From Emydura subglobosa (Eukaryota; Chordata; Testudines; Chelidae), in assembly GCA_007922225.1 (NCBI GenBank), contig ML679961.1, forward strand, positions 73,848,111 to 73,912,110: a stretch of 64,000 bases of DNA. Direction: 5' to 3'. The number at the start of each line of letters is the position of its first letter. Position 1 is the stretch's first letter. The notes below the pieces were generated by a model, which saw only the letters and a list, made by a program, of their open reading frames with translations, searched no databases and had not been told where the DNA came from. The position numbers and the translations under genes are program-made. Of the stretch, positions 46,562 through 56,229 are shown piece by piece.

Positions 46562-47869
46562 CACATCCTCCGTCACTAGGTCGCCCCCCTCATTCTTTAA
46601 GGGGCCCACTCTTTCCCGAATCTTCCTCTTGTTGGCAACATGCCTGTAGAAACCCTTCTTGTTCCCCTTCACGTCCCTTGCTAGCTGCAACTCCAATTGC
46701 GCTTTGGCCTTCCTGATTTCATTCCTGCACGTTCGAGCAGTGTTTATATAATCCTCCCTAGTCACCTGACCAAGCTTCCACTTCTTGTAAGCTTCTTTTT
46801 TGCGTTTAAGTTCGCCAAGGACATCTTTGTTAAGCCAAGCTGGACACCTACCATATTTGCTATTCTTTCCGCACATCGGGATGGTTTGCTCTTGTGCCCT
46901 CAATAAGGTCTCTTTAAAAAACAGCCAGCTCTCTTGGGTTCCTTTCCCCCTCATATTAGCCTCCCAGGGAATCCTGCTCATCAGTTCCCTGAGGGAGTCA
47001 AAGTCCGCTTTTCTGAAGTCCATGGTCCGTATCCTGCTGCTCTCCTTCCTTCCTTTCGTCAGGATCCTGAACTCGACCATCTCATGGTCACTGCTGCCTA
47101 GGTTGCCACCCACTTCTACTTCCCCTACCAAATCTTCCCTGTTTGTGAGCAGCAGGTCAAGAAAAGCACGGCCCCTAGTTGGTTGCTCCAGCACTTGCAC
47201 CAGGAAATTGTCTGCAACACTCTCCAAAAACTTCCTGGATTGTTTGTGCTCTGCTGTATTGCTCTCCCAGCAGATGTCAGGGTGATTGAAGTCTCCCATG
47301 AGAATCAGGCCCTGTGAACTGGAAACTTTCCCTAGTTGAGCAAAGAAAGCCTCATCCACCTCATCCTCCTGGTCTGGTGGTCTGTAACAGACACCCACCA
47401 GGACATCACGCTTACTGTTCTTGCTTCTAAGCTTAACCCAGAGACACTCAACTGACTTATCTCCAGTTTCATACTGGAGCTCAGAGCAGTCATAGTGCTC
47501 TCTTACATACAGTGCAACTCCTCCCCCCTTTCGCCCCTGCCTGTCCTTCCTGAACAGTTTATACCCATCCATGACAGCGCTCCAATCGTGAGAGTTATTC
47601 CACCAAGTCTCAGTTATTCCAATCATGTCGTAGTTTCTTGACTGTGCCAGGACTTCAAGTTCTTCCTGCTTGTTTCCCAGGCTTCTTGCATTTGTGTACA
47701 GGCACTTGAGATAAGTAGCCGAGTGGTCTACTTTCACAGTATGAATCGGGAGGCCTCCCCTGCTGCACCCTCCTCCTTCTGCTTTCTTGCGGTGTCCCTC
47801 TTCCCCACTAACCTTCGGGCTTAGGTCCCCGTCCCCCGTCGAAACTAGTTTAAAGCCCTCCTCACTAGG
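46562..47869 (-). CDS. CR1 ORF2, N-terminal part (AP-like endonuclease and linker)
   Basis: The frame encodes an AP-endonuclease-like domain that nicks the target DNA. Visible motifs, numbered from the GTG at 47,737: YTNARSLGNKQEEL (14-27, metal-binding Asn), GITETWW (40-46, Glu), GVCYRPP (115-121), GDFNHPD (148-154) and SSDHEM (215-220, Asp-His). A basic linker to the RT follows (KRKKEAYKKWK, then NKKGFYRHVANKRKIRERVG). The frame is open from 47,869, just inside the end of ORF1, and has no ATG before the endonuclease, so initiation may be non-AUG or by reinitiation after ORF1. The 3' side is cut by the N gap. Confidence 0.9.
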
Positions 47870-48834
47870 TTAGCCAGCCTATCTGCGAAGATACTCTTCC
47901 CTGTCTTCGTTAGATGAATCCCGTCCCTTCCTAGTAATCCTTCTTCCTGGAACAGCATTCCATGATCGAAGAATCCAAAGCCCTCCCTTCGACACCACCT
48001 GCGTAACCACCCATTTACTTCCCCAATGCGACTGTCCCTACCTGGGCCTTTTCCCTGAACAGGGAGGATGGACGAGAACACCACTTGCGCTTCAAACTCC
48101 TTAATCTCTTTTCCCAGAGCCACATAGTCCGCAGTGATCCGCTCAAGATCATTCTTGGCAGTGTCATTGGTGCCCACATGGAGGAGCAGGAAGGGGTAGC
48201 GGTCTGAGGACTTGATAAGTTTTGGCAGTCTCTCCGTCACATCCCTAATCCTAGCTCCAGGCAAGCAGCACACTTCTCTAGTTTCCCGGTCCGGACGGCA
48301 GATGGATGACTCCGTCCCCCTTAGGAGGGAGTCCCCGACCACCATCACCCTTCTCTTCCTCTTTGGAATGGTGGTCGTGGAACCCCCATCCCTAGGAGAA
48401 TGCATCTCTTGCCTTCTGATCAAACGGGTCTCCTGATGATCCATTCCCTCTGAAGGGTCCTCCAAATCATTCTCTGCCGTAGTACTTGTGCAGAGTGGAT
48501 GAAAACGATTCCTTACTTCTATCTGCATGGTGGGCACATGGGTTCTCTTTCTTCGGGAGGTCACATGCTGCCAATTTTCTTCCCCGTTCTTCATTTTCGC
48601 CTGCCCGGTCTTCTCTGAATCTTCCTTATGCTCTGCCTGTGCCTGATGGAGAAAGACACTGTTTTCTGTAATGCACTGCAGGGTTGAGATTTGGGTCTCT
48701 AGTCCTTTAAGCTTCTCTTCCAATAAGGAAACCAGCCTGCACTTGGTACAGATGAAGTCATCTCTATCCTGTGGGAGGAAGACAAACATAGCGCACCCAG
48801 TGCAGGTGACAACAATGGATCGCTCCATCTCCAT
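47845..48834 (-). CDS. CR1 ORF1 protein with zinc-binding N-terminus and SGNH/GDSL esterase domain
   Basis: The 329-residue frame starts MEMERSIVV and is intact. Residues 11-32 hold two CxxC pairs (C11, C14, C29, C32), a probable zinc-binding unit. About 36-60 is a likely coiled coil. 95-165 is charged and probably disordered. 163-329 is an SGNH hydrolase fold with VVGDSLLRG (catalytic Ser in GDS, 167-169), LPGARIRDV (Gly block), LLLHVGTND (GTND, 221-224) and GRDGIHLTKTG (catalytic Asp and His, 304-307). CR1-type ORF1 proteins with an esterase-like domain are known; they are thought to act in the ribonucleoprotein particle or at membranes. All four sequence blocks of the fold are retained, so activity is plausible. 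Confidence 0.9.
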   Translation of the reverse strand: MEMERSIVVTCTGCAMFVFLPQDRDDFICTKCRLVSLLEEKLKGLETQISTLQCITENSVFLHQAQAEHKEDSEKTGQAKMKNGEENWQHVTSRRKRTHVPTMQIEVRNRFHPLCTSTTAENDLEDPSEGMDHQETRLIRRQEMHSPRDGGSTTTIPKRKRRVMVVGDSLLRGTESSICRPDRETREVCCLPGARIRDVTERLPKLIKSSDRYPFLLLHVGTNDTAKNDLERITADYVALGKEIKEFEAQVVFSSILPVQGKGPGRDSRIGEVNGWLRRWCRREGFGFFDHGMLFQEEGLLGRDGIHLTKTGKSIFADRLANLVRRALN

Positions 48835-49130
48835 GTCTCTGCTCTGAGAGCCTCCTCAGATGTTCACTTTCCTGCTCAGCAACGTCTGTAAAGCAGAAAA
48901 CTGCGGTGGGCTCTCTCCGCAGGCGAACTCCCAGGCAAACTCCCTCCTTCTCCTTCTGTTAGCTGCCCCTCTGTTCGCTGCTCAGCTGGTTCGCAGCTGG
49001 CTGCCTTTTATAAGGCTGGGGCAGTTGCCCCCCCCCGCTCTTACCCCTCAAAGCCCCGCCCCCGCAATTAGCCCCACCTGGATCCAATCAATCACTCAAA
49101 CAGACAAACCCCCAACTGCCAAAATGGTGC
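48835..49130 (-). promoter_or_regulatory. CR1 5' UTR / internal promoter region
   Basis: This GC-rich leader precedes ORF1 on the minus strand. It contains a GC-box-like GCGGGGGCGGGGC (reverse complement near 49,053-49,065), a run of Gs near 49,028-49,036 and CCTTATAAAAGG at 49,015-49,004. Such leaders carry the internal promoter of CR1 elements. The exact 5' end is not defined. Confidence 0.5.
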
Positions 49131-49289
49131 CTGTAACTGCACCAGTCACATGCTTCTACTTTCTCTGGAATATGATATCTACACTTCAGACATGGGTAGG
49201 ACCTAAATTATTTCATTTTGATACAGAAGGAATTGATGACTTTGTATAGTGGAGATAAGATAAACCTGTATCAAGACTGACTAGAAGTC

Positions 49290-49440
49290 ATGGAAAGGTT
49301 TTAGAAGCCAGTAGATAGGGCATGGGACTGGGAGTCAGGAGAACTGGGTTCTATTCCTAGCTCTGTTGTGTGACTTTGGGCAAAACACTCTGTTGCTCTA
49401 TTTCCCCTCCAATTTTTTTTCTGCCTTGTCTAATAGATAC
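49290..49440 (+). repeat. MIR-like SINE
   Basis: GGGCATGGGACTGGGAGTCA, then GGGTTCTATTCCTAGCTCTG and GTGTGACTTTGGGCAAAACA, show the tRNA-like B-box region and the core of an MIR-type SINE. This is the best preserved of the SINEs in the window. Confidence 0.75.
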
Positions 49441-49474
49441 GTTTTTGGTGGGGTAGGGGCTAGCTGCCCTGAGT

Positions 49475-49660
49475 ACAAACACACCTAGACTCTATGTATA
49501 CATACTCAGGGTGGCCAGTTCATGCCGACATTCACTACTGCCTGTGCTGCTGTGGCCACACTGCTATTTTTAGTGTGCTAATTCAATGACAACTAGTGTG
49601 GAGATGTCTGCTCGAGCTGAGACTCATGCCCCCAGCTCTAAGCATAGAAGTAGTCTGAAT
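49475..49660. repeat. Possible MITE
   Basis: GTACAAACACACCTAGAC and GGAGATGTCTGCTCGAGCTG resemble the TGTCTAC-type ends and CTCGAGCTGxGA subterminal blocks of short DNA elements. Ends and target duplication are not resolved. Confidence 0.3.
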
Positions 49661-49669
49661 AGTGTTTGG

Positions 49670-50100
49670 TGGAGGGATTTTTGGTCAGCCTCTTTTGTGT
49701 GTTCCCCCAACTATCCAGTGGCACACCTGCTATGGCAGATACTATGGCTTCTTTCTTAACACATGTCCCAAATATTTCCATTCTCTTTCTGTGATAACTT
49801 TAGAGAGAAGGGGTTACGGAACTCTCTGATTAATCTTGGTATTTGTTATAAATTAATTCCATTCAATTCCTATTTTTTTCTCTAAGGCATTTGCTTTTGA
49901 AGGCATTCAGATATCTCGCTGTAGCTTTGGTGGATTTTCAGCTTTCACTTCCATGTGCTAAGATGGTAGTAACATTTGAAATGAAGAATTATAGTTTGAT
50001 CCTTAAATTGTAAATTTTGGATGACCAAATCTTATTTAAGCTGGTGAATGAAGTTGCTGCCTTCTCACTTTCTGACATTATTTCCTTCTGAATATGATTT
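49670..50100. other. Non-coding stretch, nothing recognised
   Basis: AT-rich, no motifs or open frames of note. Confidence 0.5.
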
Positions 50101-50103
50101 ATT

Positions 50104-50345
50104 ATTTGTATTGCTATTGTATTGCTATTGCCCACCAGCCCTAATCAAGGACCAGGACTCCATTGAGCTAGGTACAGTACAAAAAACAGAACAAAAAATG
50201 GACCCTGCCCCCAAAAGTTTATAATATAAGTTGAGACCAAGATACAAAGATGGATACAGACAGACAAGGGAGTATTAGGAAACAATGCGTTAATATTTTC
50301 TAAATAGACAAGACAGACATGGAGTAGGGAATGGGGTATAACACA
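50104..50345 (-). repeat. SINE/L2 tail on the minus strand
   Basis: TTATTTGTATTGCTATTG at the left, then AAGGACCAGGACTCCATTG, AGGTACAGTACAAAAAACAG and GACCCTGCCCCCAAAAGTTT, are the reverse complement of a common SINE tail (GGGGCAGGGxC, TGTACAGxxCCTAGCxCAATGGxGTCCTGGTCC, then an AAT-rich end). Confidence 0.65.
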
Positions 50346-50389
50346 CAAGCAGAGTGAACAGTGTGATGGCTGCAAACATCACATTAGTT

Positions 50390-50850
50390 CCACAATATCT
50401 TTTTTTGGGGGGGGGAAGGTATTTAGGAGGAAATCAGCTACACTGAAAGAAAAGGGAAGGAAAGAGGGAGTACAGGGTATGGGAGGAGAAGGTAGGAGGG
50501 GTTGGTTTGGAGTGAAGTTATGGTAAAGAGATGGCGTGGGGGAAGAGGGAGTGGGAGGTGGAAGGTTGGAGCAAACTATGAATCCGCATAGGGAAGAGAA
50601 AGTAATAGAACATTCTACAGTTTTGCCTGCAATACCCAGGGGTTCACAGGTTCCTGCTTTGGCTGCTTCTGGTTCTCCTGGCTGAAGTGTTCGGTTAGTT
50701 GCTCTCCGCAGTTCTCCCCTAAGACCACATATTGGGAAGCAAGGGACGAACTGCCTGGATCCTAATGCACCAGAGTTAGGGGGGTCTCCCCTGAACAGTT
50801 CTAGGTTTAGAGGGGCCCTAGGTGGAGGCGTGGCCTCATCTGGGCTTCCT
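50390..50850. other. Purine-rich non-coding stretch
   Basis: A G/A-rich plus strand (GAAAAGGGAAGGAAAGAGGG and AGGAGAAGGTAGGAGGGG) with a G-run near 50,407-50,415. The 160-residue minus-strand frame here is Pro/Ser-rich because of this composition and has no domain. It may be non-coding sequence attached to the RT fragment on its right. Confidence 0.4.
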
Positions 50851-50854
50851 TTCA

Positions 50855-51560
50855 CCCCCACCCTGCCAGGTGCAGCACTGAATTGGCTTTTCCTGTTCCT
50901 AGTTGCTGGAGACTGGCTCCCAGCACTTTGCCATTGGTTTGCACATTATTACCAAGGTATGTAAGCTGACTCACTTCTTGTACTCCTTTGACTTTTAAAG
51001 TCCTAGTTGTTTTGGGAGTTGCTGGGGTTGTCATTAGATCAGGTTTTTTTTCATAACTGATTATTAATTGCATTTTTTTTCCAATGCTGAAGGATAGTTT
51101 TTCAGTTTTTACTTGCAAGTTGGTAGTTTTGCCCCTTAGAAGAATTAGGTCATCAGCCAAATCTAGATATGTTTGTGTTTTTTTGGTTGAGCAATGTGAT
51201 GCCTGCATTGTATCCTCGTACACTTTTTCTCACGATGATAACAATGGCAATGTCAAATATTAGAGGTGAGAGAATGCATCTTGGTTTGACACCAGGTGTC
51301 TATGTTGAACCTTTCACTCAAGTGTGCATTTATTTTACTTTTACTGTGCATGTTGTGTTTTGATAAAAAGCCTTGATGATTATAGTTATTTTTGATGACA
51401 TTAGCATAACACTTCAAGTTGTCCCAGAATTAATCATATTGGAGGCTGTCAAATGCTTTATTATAATCTATAAAGTTTATGATTTATATCACACATGAAA
51501 TAGATTCTCAGTCTAGTGTGTAATTGATGTTAGTCCACATCTGAAACAAAACATTGCAAA
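50855..51560 (-). pseudogene. Non-LTR reverse transcriptase fragment (RTE-like)
   Basis: Minus-strand translation in broken frames shows RT motifs in order. They are IDYNKAFDSLQYD (first catalytic Asp, about 51,470-51,430), KMHSLT and IFDIAIVI after a decayed RQGCxLSP box, then YLDLADDLILLRGKTT (catalytic DD, about 51,170-51,130). VSQLTYLGNNVQTNGKV (about 50,975-50,925) follows. The DFKKAFDS, GVRQGC, LDLADD and FTYLG order suits RTE-type or related LINEs. Stops and frameshifts make it dead. It faces head to head with the LINE on its right. Confidence 0.65.
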
Positions 51561-51747
51561 CACTGGGGGTCCATATGGAATAGCAAGGAAAAAGGCCCCG
51601 TGACAAAAGTGTGAAGGGAAACCACATCTATCTTGTTTCAATTTGCGCAAAATGCCATCCAAAATGTGAAAACTTAAAAAATGTCTGCCGACTGATGACC
51701 CCAGAAGTTATAGGCTGATATCACTCCTGTGCACTATTTAAAAGTTC

Positions 51748-52032
51748 TTGGAATGTATCATCTTAGAGAGAATCAGTCCTTTTGTCAAGTCAGTGATCAC
51801 TGAAGAACAAGCGGGATTCTGGCCTAAATGCAGTTGTTGTAACCAAGTTCTGGCCCTTGTAACATACATCAAGGCTGGATTCCAGAGGAAACCTAAGACT
51901 GGCACAGTCTTTGTAGACCTGTCCTTGGCCTACAACACCACCTGGATTAAAAGCTTGATGCTGAAGCTTGCAAGGATCATCCACTGCTGCAAAATACTAC
52001 GTCTGCTATGGACAATGCTGAGGATTAGGTGA
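51748..52032 (+). pseudogene. LINE reverse transcriptase fragment, N-terminal block
   Basis: A 94-residue open frame: MECIILERISPFV, then EEQAGFWPKCSCCNQVLALV and VFVDLSLAYNTTW. These are RT fingers and the first palm motif with its catalytic Asp. It ends in a stop at 52,030-52,032; the reading continues in other frames to the YADN box at about 52,160. Confidence 0.7.
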
Positions 52033-52177
52033 GGATTGGGTAATGAAGTCAGTTCACCCTGGTTCCTCAACAATGGGCTGCCACAAGGCTCAGTACTTGC
52101 GCCGACCTTTTTAATGTTTACACAAGCAACATGCCTCCAACAAAGTCACACAAATTTGCATATGCAGATAATCTTGC

Positions 52178-53191
52178 TGTCATGCTGAGTAGATGGGGGG
52201 GGGAGAGCATTTGTAATATTGTTTGACATCAATATGTCAAAATCATATTAATTCATGTGAGATATGCCATGTCAGATACTGTTAGAAAGGTTATAATATG
52301 CTAAGTAGGGTGATAATACTTATGTTCATGTGTGATGTGTGAAATGGAAGTTATAGATATGTTTGTTATATCTGTATTTCAAATGGTGCTGTCTGAGTAA
52401 GGACAGGAGGGCCGCAGAACAATAGCCTGCTTAAGAGCCCATTTAGACATTCCCAGGTGCAAGGAACCCAGGGGGAGAAGCTGGAGATATACCTGGTGAG
52501 GCACCAGACTTGCCCATGTGATCCTGAACTCCATTTTGGTTTCTGAAAAATTCTACAAACTGCACGGCCAGGGCCAGAGGATATATAAGGCAGAGGCCTT
52601 GGGAATCCATTTTGTCTTCAGTCACCAGTCATCTGCAACTGAAGCTGTGAATAAAGGACTGAGGCCCATCCAATTACTGGGTGTATATCAGAGGAACTGT
52701 ACAACCCTGCAACTCCACAATTCTTCTAGAAACCTGTTGTATATGGACTTTCAATCATTTGTATGTATTTGACTGCTTTAATCCTTTAACATTTCTCTTA
52801 TGGTTTATTTCTTTCTTTTTACAATAAACCTTTAGTTTTAGTTACTAAAGGATTGGCTGGCAGTGTGGTATTTTAGGTAAGATCCAAACTTATATTGAAC
52901 TGGTACTGTGGATGACCCTTTGGGGTCAGAGGGAACCTTTTCAGTAAAGAGCATAGAGTTTAAATAACTGGTCTCTTTACTGGACCTAGTGGCTGACTGG
53001 GAGCCGAGGCTGAAATGCAGTAAAGGGGGCTGTGTGTATTTGTATACTGGCTTCTGTGGGGATTCAGAAGTGCAGTTTGTGGCTGGTTGGGAAGTGCCAC
53101 CCACCAGTGCTGGGAGAATCTGATCCCTTTTTACAGCCTGCCCTGACATTGGCATTTTCAGGTGGCTACCCTGGGCATGGGACAGGTCACA
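52178..53191 (+). mobile_element. LTR (1,014 bp, solo) inserted in the LINE, with 5-bp target duplication
   Basis: The segment starts TGTCATGCTGAG and ends GACAGGTCACA, giving TG...CA termini. It is flanked by CTTGC (52,173-52,177) and TTTGC (53,192-53,196), a 5-bp duplication with one mismatch. On the plus strand it carries a TATA box (GGATATATAAGG near 52,578-52,589) and an AATAAA signal near 52,822. The LINE coding sequence continues directly on either side, which fixes the insertion point. No internal retroelement sequence remains. The open frame 53,032-53,226 over its end is not a gene. Confidence 0.8.
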
Positions 53192-54215
53192 TTTGCCCTG
53201 GCAACACAAGCAGTCACCTTCAGTGACACTGAGTCCACCTTGAATGGGGACCTAAACACTATGGAGGAATATTTCCAGAAATAGAGGCTTAAGCCAAATC
53301 CTCACAAAACAACAATCACTGCATTCCATCTTGATAACAGGAAAATTAAGCACACTCTGAATGTGACCTTCGGCAGCAATCCTGTGCTACATGACCCCAC
53401 TCTAACCTATTTCAGAATGAAGCTGGATTGCACACAACCTTCCATGAACATCTGAAGAAGGTAGCTGCCAAGAGGAAGACAGGGGCCAATCTGGTCCAGA
53501 AACTGGCAACCACAAGCTGAGTGGCATCAGCATCAGTGCTAGGGGCATCAGCAATGGGCCTTGTGTACTTCATAGCTGAGTACTGTGCACTTGTATGGTC
53601 CAGAAGTAGCCATACTCGATTTGTTGATGTCCAACTGAACACTTCAATGTCATGTATCACTGGAACCCTCAAGTCAACCCCAACACTTTGGCTGCCAGTA
53701 CTGTCGCATCATTGCTTTGCCATCCATTCACTGCAATGCCACAACCCTTTGGGAATTCCAGAGGATCATGGAAAACGAACATCTTCCCATCCACCAGGAC
53801 ATTAACAATGTCCCTTACCACCACTTCAAGTCGGGTAAGACCTTTTGAACCCACGCACTTAACCTTCAAGAATGCAACTTCAACCCTGATGAAGCTTGGA
53901 AAGCTGAATGGAGTTTACTAGACGTTACAAATAAACACCTTGTAAAAGACCTGCTACAGAAGATCCCTGGCTTCAATCTCCCACAAACTTATGGGCAATC
54001 CTAAACTGCATCTACACAAATCATGGCAGATGTGGATACTTGCTGCACAAATGGAAAATTAGAGACTCTCCAGTGTGCCATTTTGGTCACCTAGAACAGA
54101 CTATGGAACATATAACAACTCAATTCCCTATTCACAAATACAAAGGAGGCATCACAGCAATACACTCTGCTACTCCAGATGTAATTATCTGGCTTAACCA
54201 TCAGAATGTAAAATT
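53192..54215 (+). pseudogene. LINE reverse transcriptase fragment, C-terminal block
   Basis: Following the LTR the frame gives QAVTFSDTESTLNGDLN and LKPNPHKTTITAFHLDNRK (the region after the RT active site), with a stop between them. It then moves between frames: YFRMKLDCTQPS, YCALVWSRSSHTRFVDVQLN and, near the end, HFGHLEQTMEHI-type remains of a terminal Cys/His-rich motif. Short frames at 53,521-53,921 are pieces of this. There are multiple stops and frameshifts. Confidence 0.65.
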
Positions 54216-54269
54216 ATAGTTGTTGCTCTACATTTACATCAGCCATCCAAAGAAGAAGAAGAAGTCGTT

Positions 54270-54790
54270 CACTTCCAGCTTCTGGCAAATAGAAGCTAGG
54301 AACACTCAGAACATTGGATTGCTATTGATGGACCTATCCTCCATGAACTTTAGTTCTTTTTTTAACCCCATTATAATTTTGGCCTTCACAACATCCTCTG
54401 GCAAGGAGTTCCACAGGTTGACTGTGTGTTGTGTGTGAAGAAGTACTTCCTTTTGTTTGTTTTAAACCTCCTGCCTATTAATTTAATTGGGGACCCCTAG
54501 TTCTTGTGTTATGTGAAGGAGTAACTTTTCCTTACTCACTTTCTCCATACCAGTAAAAATTGAATAGACCTTTATCATATCCAAGCTGAAAAGCCCCCGT
54601 CTTTTTAATCTCTCGTCATATGGAAGCTGCTCCATATCCGTTATCACTTTTGTTGACCTTCTCTGTACCTTTTACAGTTCTAATACTCTTTCTTGAGATG
54701 GGGCAACCAAATCTTCATGAAGTATTCAAGCTGTGGGCATACCATATATTCAATCCTAGCCTGATTTGACTTTGGTATCCATCTCCTGAC
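54270..54790 (-). repeat. CR1 fragment (ORF2 3' part)
   Basis: The plus-strand text has the reverse complement of CR1 ORF2 sequence. TTGACCTTCTCTGTACCTTT is the antisense of the KVQRRST block, TCTTTTTAATCTCTCGTCAT of the EERLRxL block, and CTTCACAACATCCTCTGGCA and AGTTCCACAGGTTGACTG of the LPE/FFN region. It is a worn, 5'-truncated copy. Confidence 0.65.
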
Positions 54791-54794
54791 TTGG

Positions 54795-55340
54795 TCTTGA
54801 TTCCTGCCTTTGCACGGTTCATCAGACACTACTTGCCTGGCCACCAGCCTTTACAGGATTAAATGAGAATATCAACTTTTGTTTACAAAAACAAATTTCT
54901 TATCTTCATGACTTCAGAGAAAAGCTTGAAAATAAAATTTTGAAAAAAAGGCAAACAAAAAGAATATCCAAACTATTACACTTAAAGTCTCATGAATTTT
55001 AAGCAAATGTAATGATTTTGGAAAACTTGACTCATGATTTTTGAATACTCACAGTGGCAATATCGCAAGGCCCAAATTCTGAAATGCTTACTCAGGCCCC
55101 AGTCGTTCAAGATAATTTAATAAATGGTACTGCGTCTAAAGTTAGGCATGAGATTAATCATTTGTAAAATCAGAGCCTTATTCCTTACTTAGGCAAAACT
55201 CCCGTTGACTTTATAGGGATTTTGCCAGAGTAAAGATTTCAGGATTTGGCTCCCTGAATTTACAAAGACTCTCCAGATATTTATGAAATATCAATTAAAC
55301 ATGAGTAACATTTTCACCATCAACAAATTCTTAAATGATG
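54795..55340. other. Non-coding stretch with a near-palindromic repeat
   Basis: 55,010-55,070 resembles the ends of the element at 27,765-28,250. 55,192-55,226 is a hairpin (GGCAAAACTCCCGTTGAC pairing with TTATAGGGATTTTGCC). It belongs to the dispersed family described in the findings. Confidence 0.5.
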
Positions 55341-55344
55341 TAGT

Positions 55345-55640
55345 TTAATCACACAGCCACGCTTCAGTCAGCAAGTCCAAAGATAGGAAAACTAATGAAT
55401 TATAACAAGAAGATTTATGTGGGTGTACTATGGATTTATAAAGAGGCAATATGATATTTTCTGTCTTATTATCAATCCTTTTCCTAATGATTCCCAACAT
55501 TTGATTGCTGCTGCACACTGAGTGGATGTTTTCAGAGAACACTCCACAATGACTCCAAGATCTCTTTCTTGAGTGGTAACAGCTATTGTTTTTGTTATTC
55601 TGTCTATCACCCACCTGATTGTTTCATCCACCTGTTACAA
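55345..55640 (-). pseudogene. CR1-group ORF2 fragment
   Basis: Two overlapping minus-strand frames show the same conserved block in decayed form: KERDLGVIVECSLKTSTQCA (frame 55,631-55,428), then AIKCWESLGKGL, with continuation NKTENIILPLYKSIVHPH in the frame 55,614-55,345. The RDLGVxVxxxLxxSxQC and IxxPLYxSxVRPH motifs are typical of the region after the RT active site in CR1-type LINEs. Confidence 0.65.
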
Positions 55641-55790
55641 CTTATCTTCGATTGTAAGCTCTTTGGGGTTGGGAATCTAATTTACTATATGTTTGTACAT
55701 TGCCTAGCACAATAGGATTCTGACCTGGCTGAAGGCTCTATGTTCATCAAGGATATTTATACTAAAATTTATAATCGTAATAAAACTATA
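55640..55790 (+). repeat. SINE/L2 tail
   Basis: GATTGTAAGCTCTTTGGGGT, TGTTTGTACATTGCCTAGCA and CAATAGGATTCTGACC form the conserved tail block also found, in pieces, at 26,585, 32,760 and 42,960, and reversed at 50,104 and 55,900. Confidence 0.65.
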
Positions 55791-55884
55791 CAAATAATGA
55801 AGGATAATATACAGGATAATTCAACATATAGATCTTTCACAAGTACATAGTTGCTTTATAGGGGTTGTGTAAAAAAAAAAAAGT

Positions 55885-56225
55885 AATTTTGTTTATTATT
55901 ATTATTGTTATTTGAATTATGGTAACAACTAGAAACCCCAGCTAAAATCAGTGCTAGGTGCAGTACAAACACATAGTGAGAGACAGTCCGTAACCCAAAG
56001 AGATTATAGTCTAAATAGAGAGGAATGACATGGGGGAAGTCCCTTATAAACTCCCTGCAGGATGCAAGAGTGGAAAAAGAGATGTGATTGTGAAATGATT
56101 TCTCCAGAGCCACATAGCACCTCAGTGGTAAAGCAAGCACGAGAACTCTCACCTCCTGCCTCTGAATCCAGTGTCCTAGCCCCTGAACCACATTCCCTCT
56201 TCTATAATACTAAGTTAAAGACCAG
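55885..56225 (-). repeat. SINE/MIR tail debris on the minus strand
   Basis: TTTATTATTATTATTGTTAT, then AGTGCTAGGTGCAGTACAAA and GTCTAAATAGAGAGGAATGA, and CTCCAGAGCCACATAGCACC to TCCAGTGTCCTAGCCCCTGA, are reversed SINE/MIR blocks. The open frame 56,191-55,856 over them is not a gene. Confidence 0.55.
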
Positions 56226-56229
56226 AATT

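Larger units (their letters stand above)
45616..49130 (-). mobile_element. CR1 non-LTR retrotransposon with 5' UTR, ORF1, ORF2 and 3' tail
   Basis: All parts of a CR1 are present in order on the minus strand: a GC-rich 5' region (about 49,130-48,835), ORF1 (48,834-47,845), ORF2 (about 47,869-45,706) and a 3' end made of ATTCTATG-type units at 45,616-45,640. About 3.5 kb is present, shorter than a full CR1 of this layout, because the central RT core falls in a run of ten Ns. Both reading frames are open wherever sequence exists, so the insertion looks young compared with the many CR1 fragments in the window. No target duplication was identified. Confidence 0.9.
51660..54215 (+). mobile_element. 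L2/CR1-group LINE relic split by an LTR insertion
   Basis: The left part (51,660-52,177) gives, across a frameshift near 51,740, a decayed YRPISLLC-like block, ERISPFVKSVITEEQAGFWP, FQRKPKTGTVFVDLSLAYN (first catalytic Asp) and, further on, an LPQGSVLAP-like block and FAYADNLA (second active-site box, DD changed to DN). After the LTR, the right part (53,192-54,215) resumes with LATQAVTFSDTESTLNGDLN, LKPNPHKTTITAFHLDN and later C-terminal blocks in several frames. The element is 5'-truncated and dead. Family placement within the L2/CR1/Jockey group is uncertain. Confidence 0.7.

Noticed and set aside
45644..47285. Plus-strand frames over the CR1 (100, 76, 69 and 161 residues)
   Set aside because: Antisense shadows of CR1 ORF2; the minus-strand frames hold the endonuclease and RT motifs.
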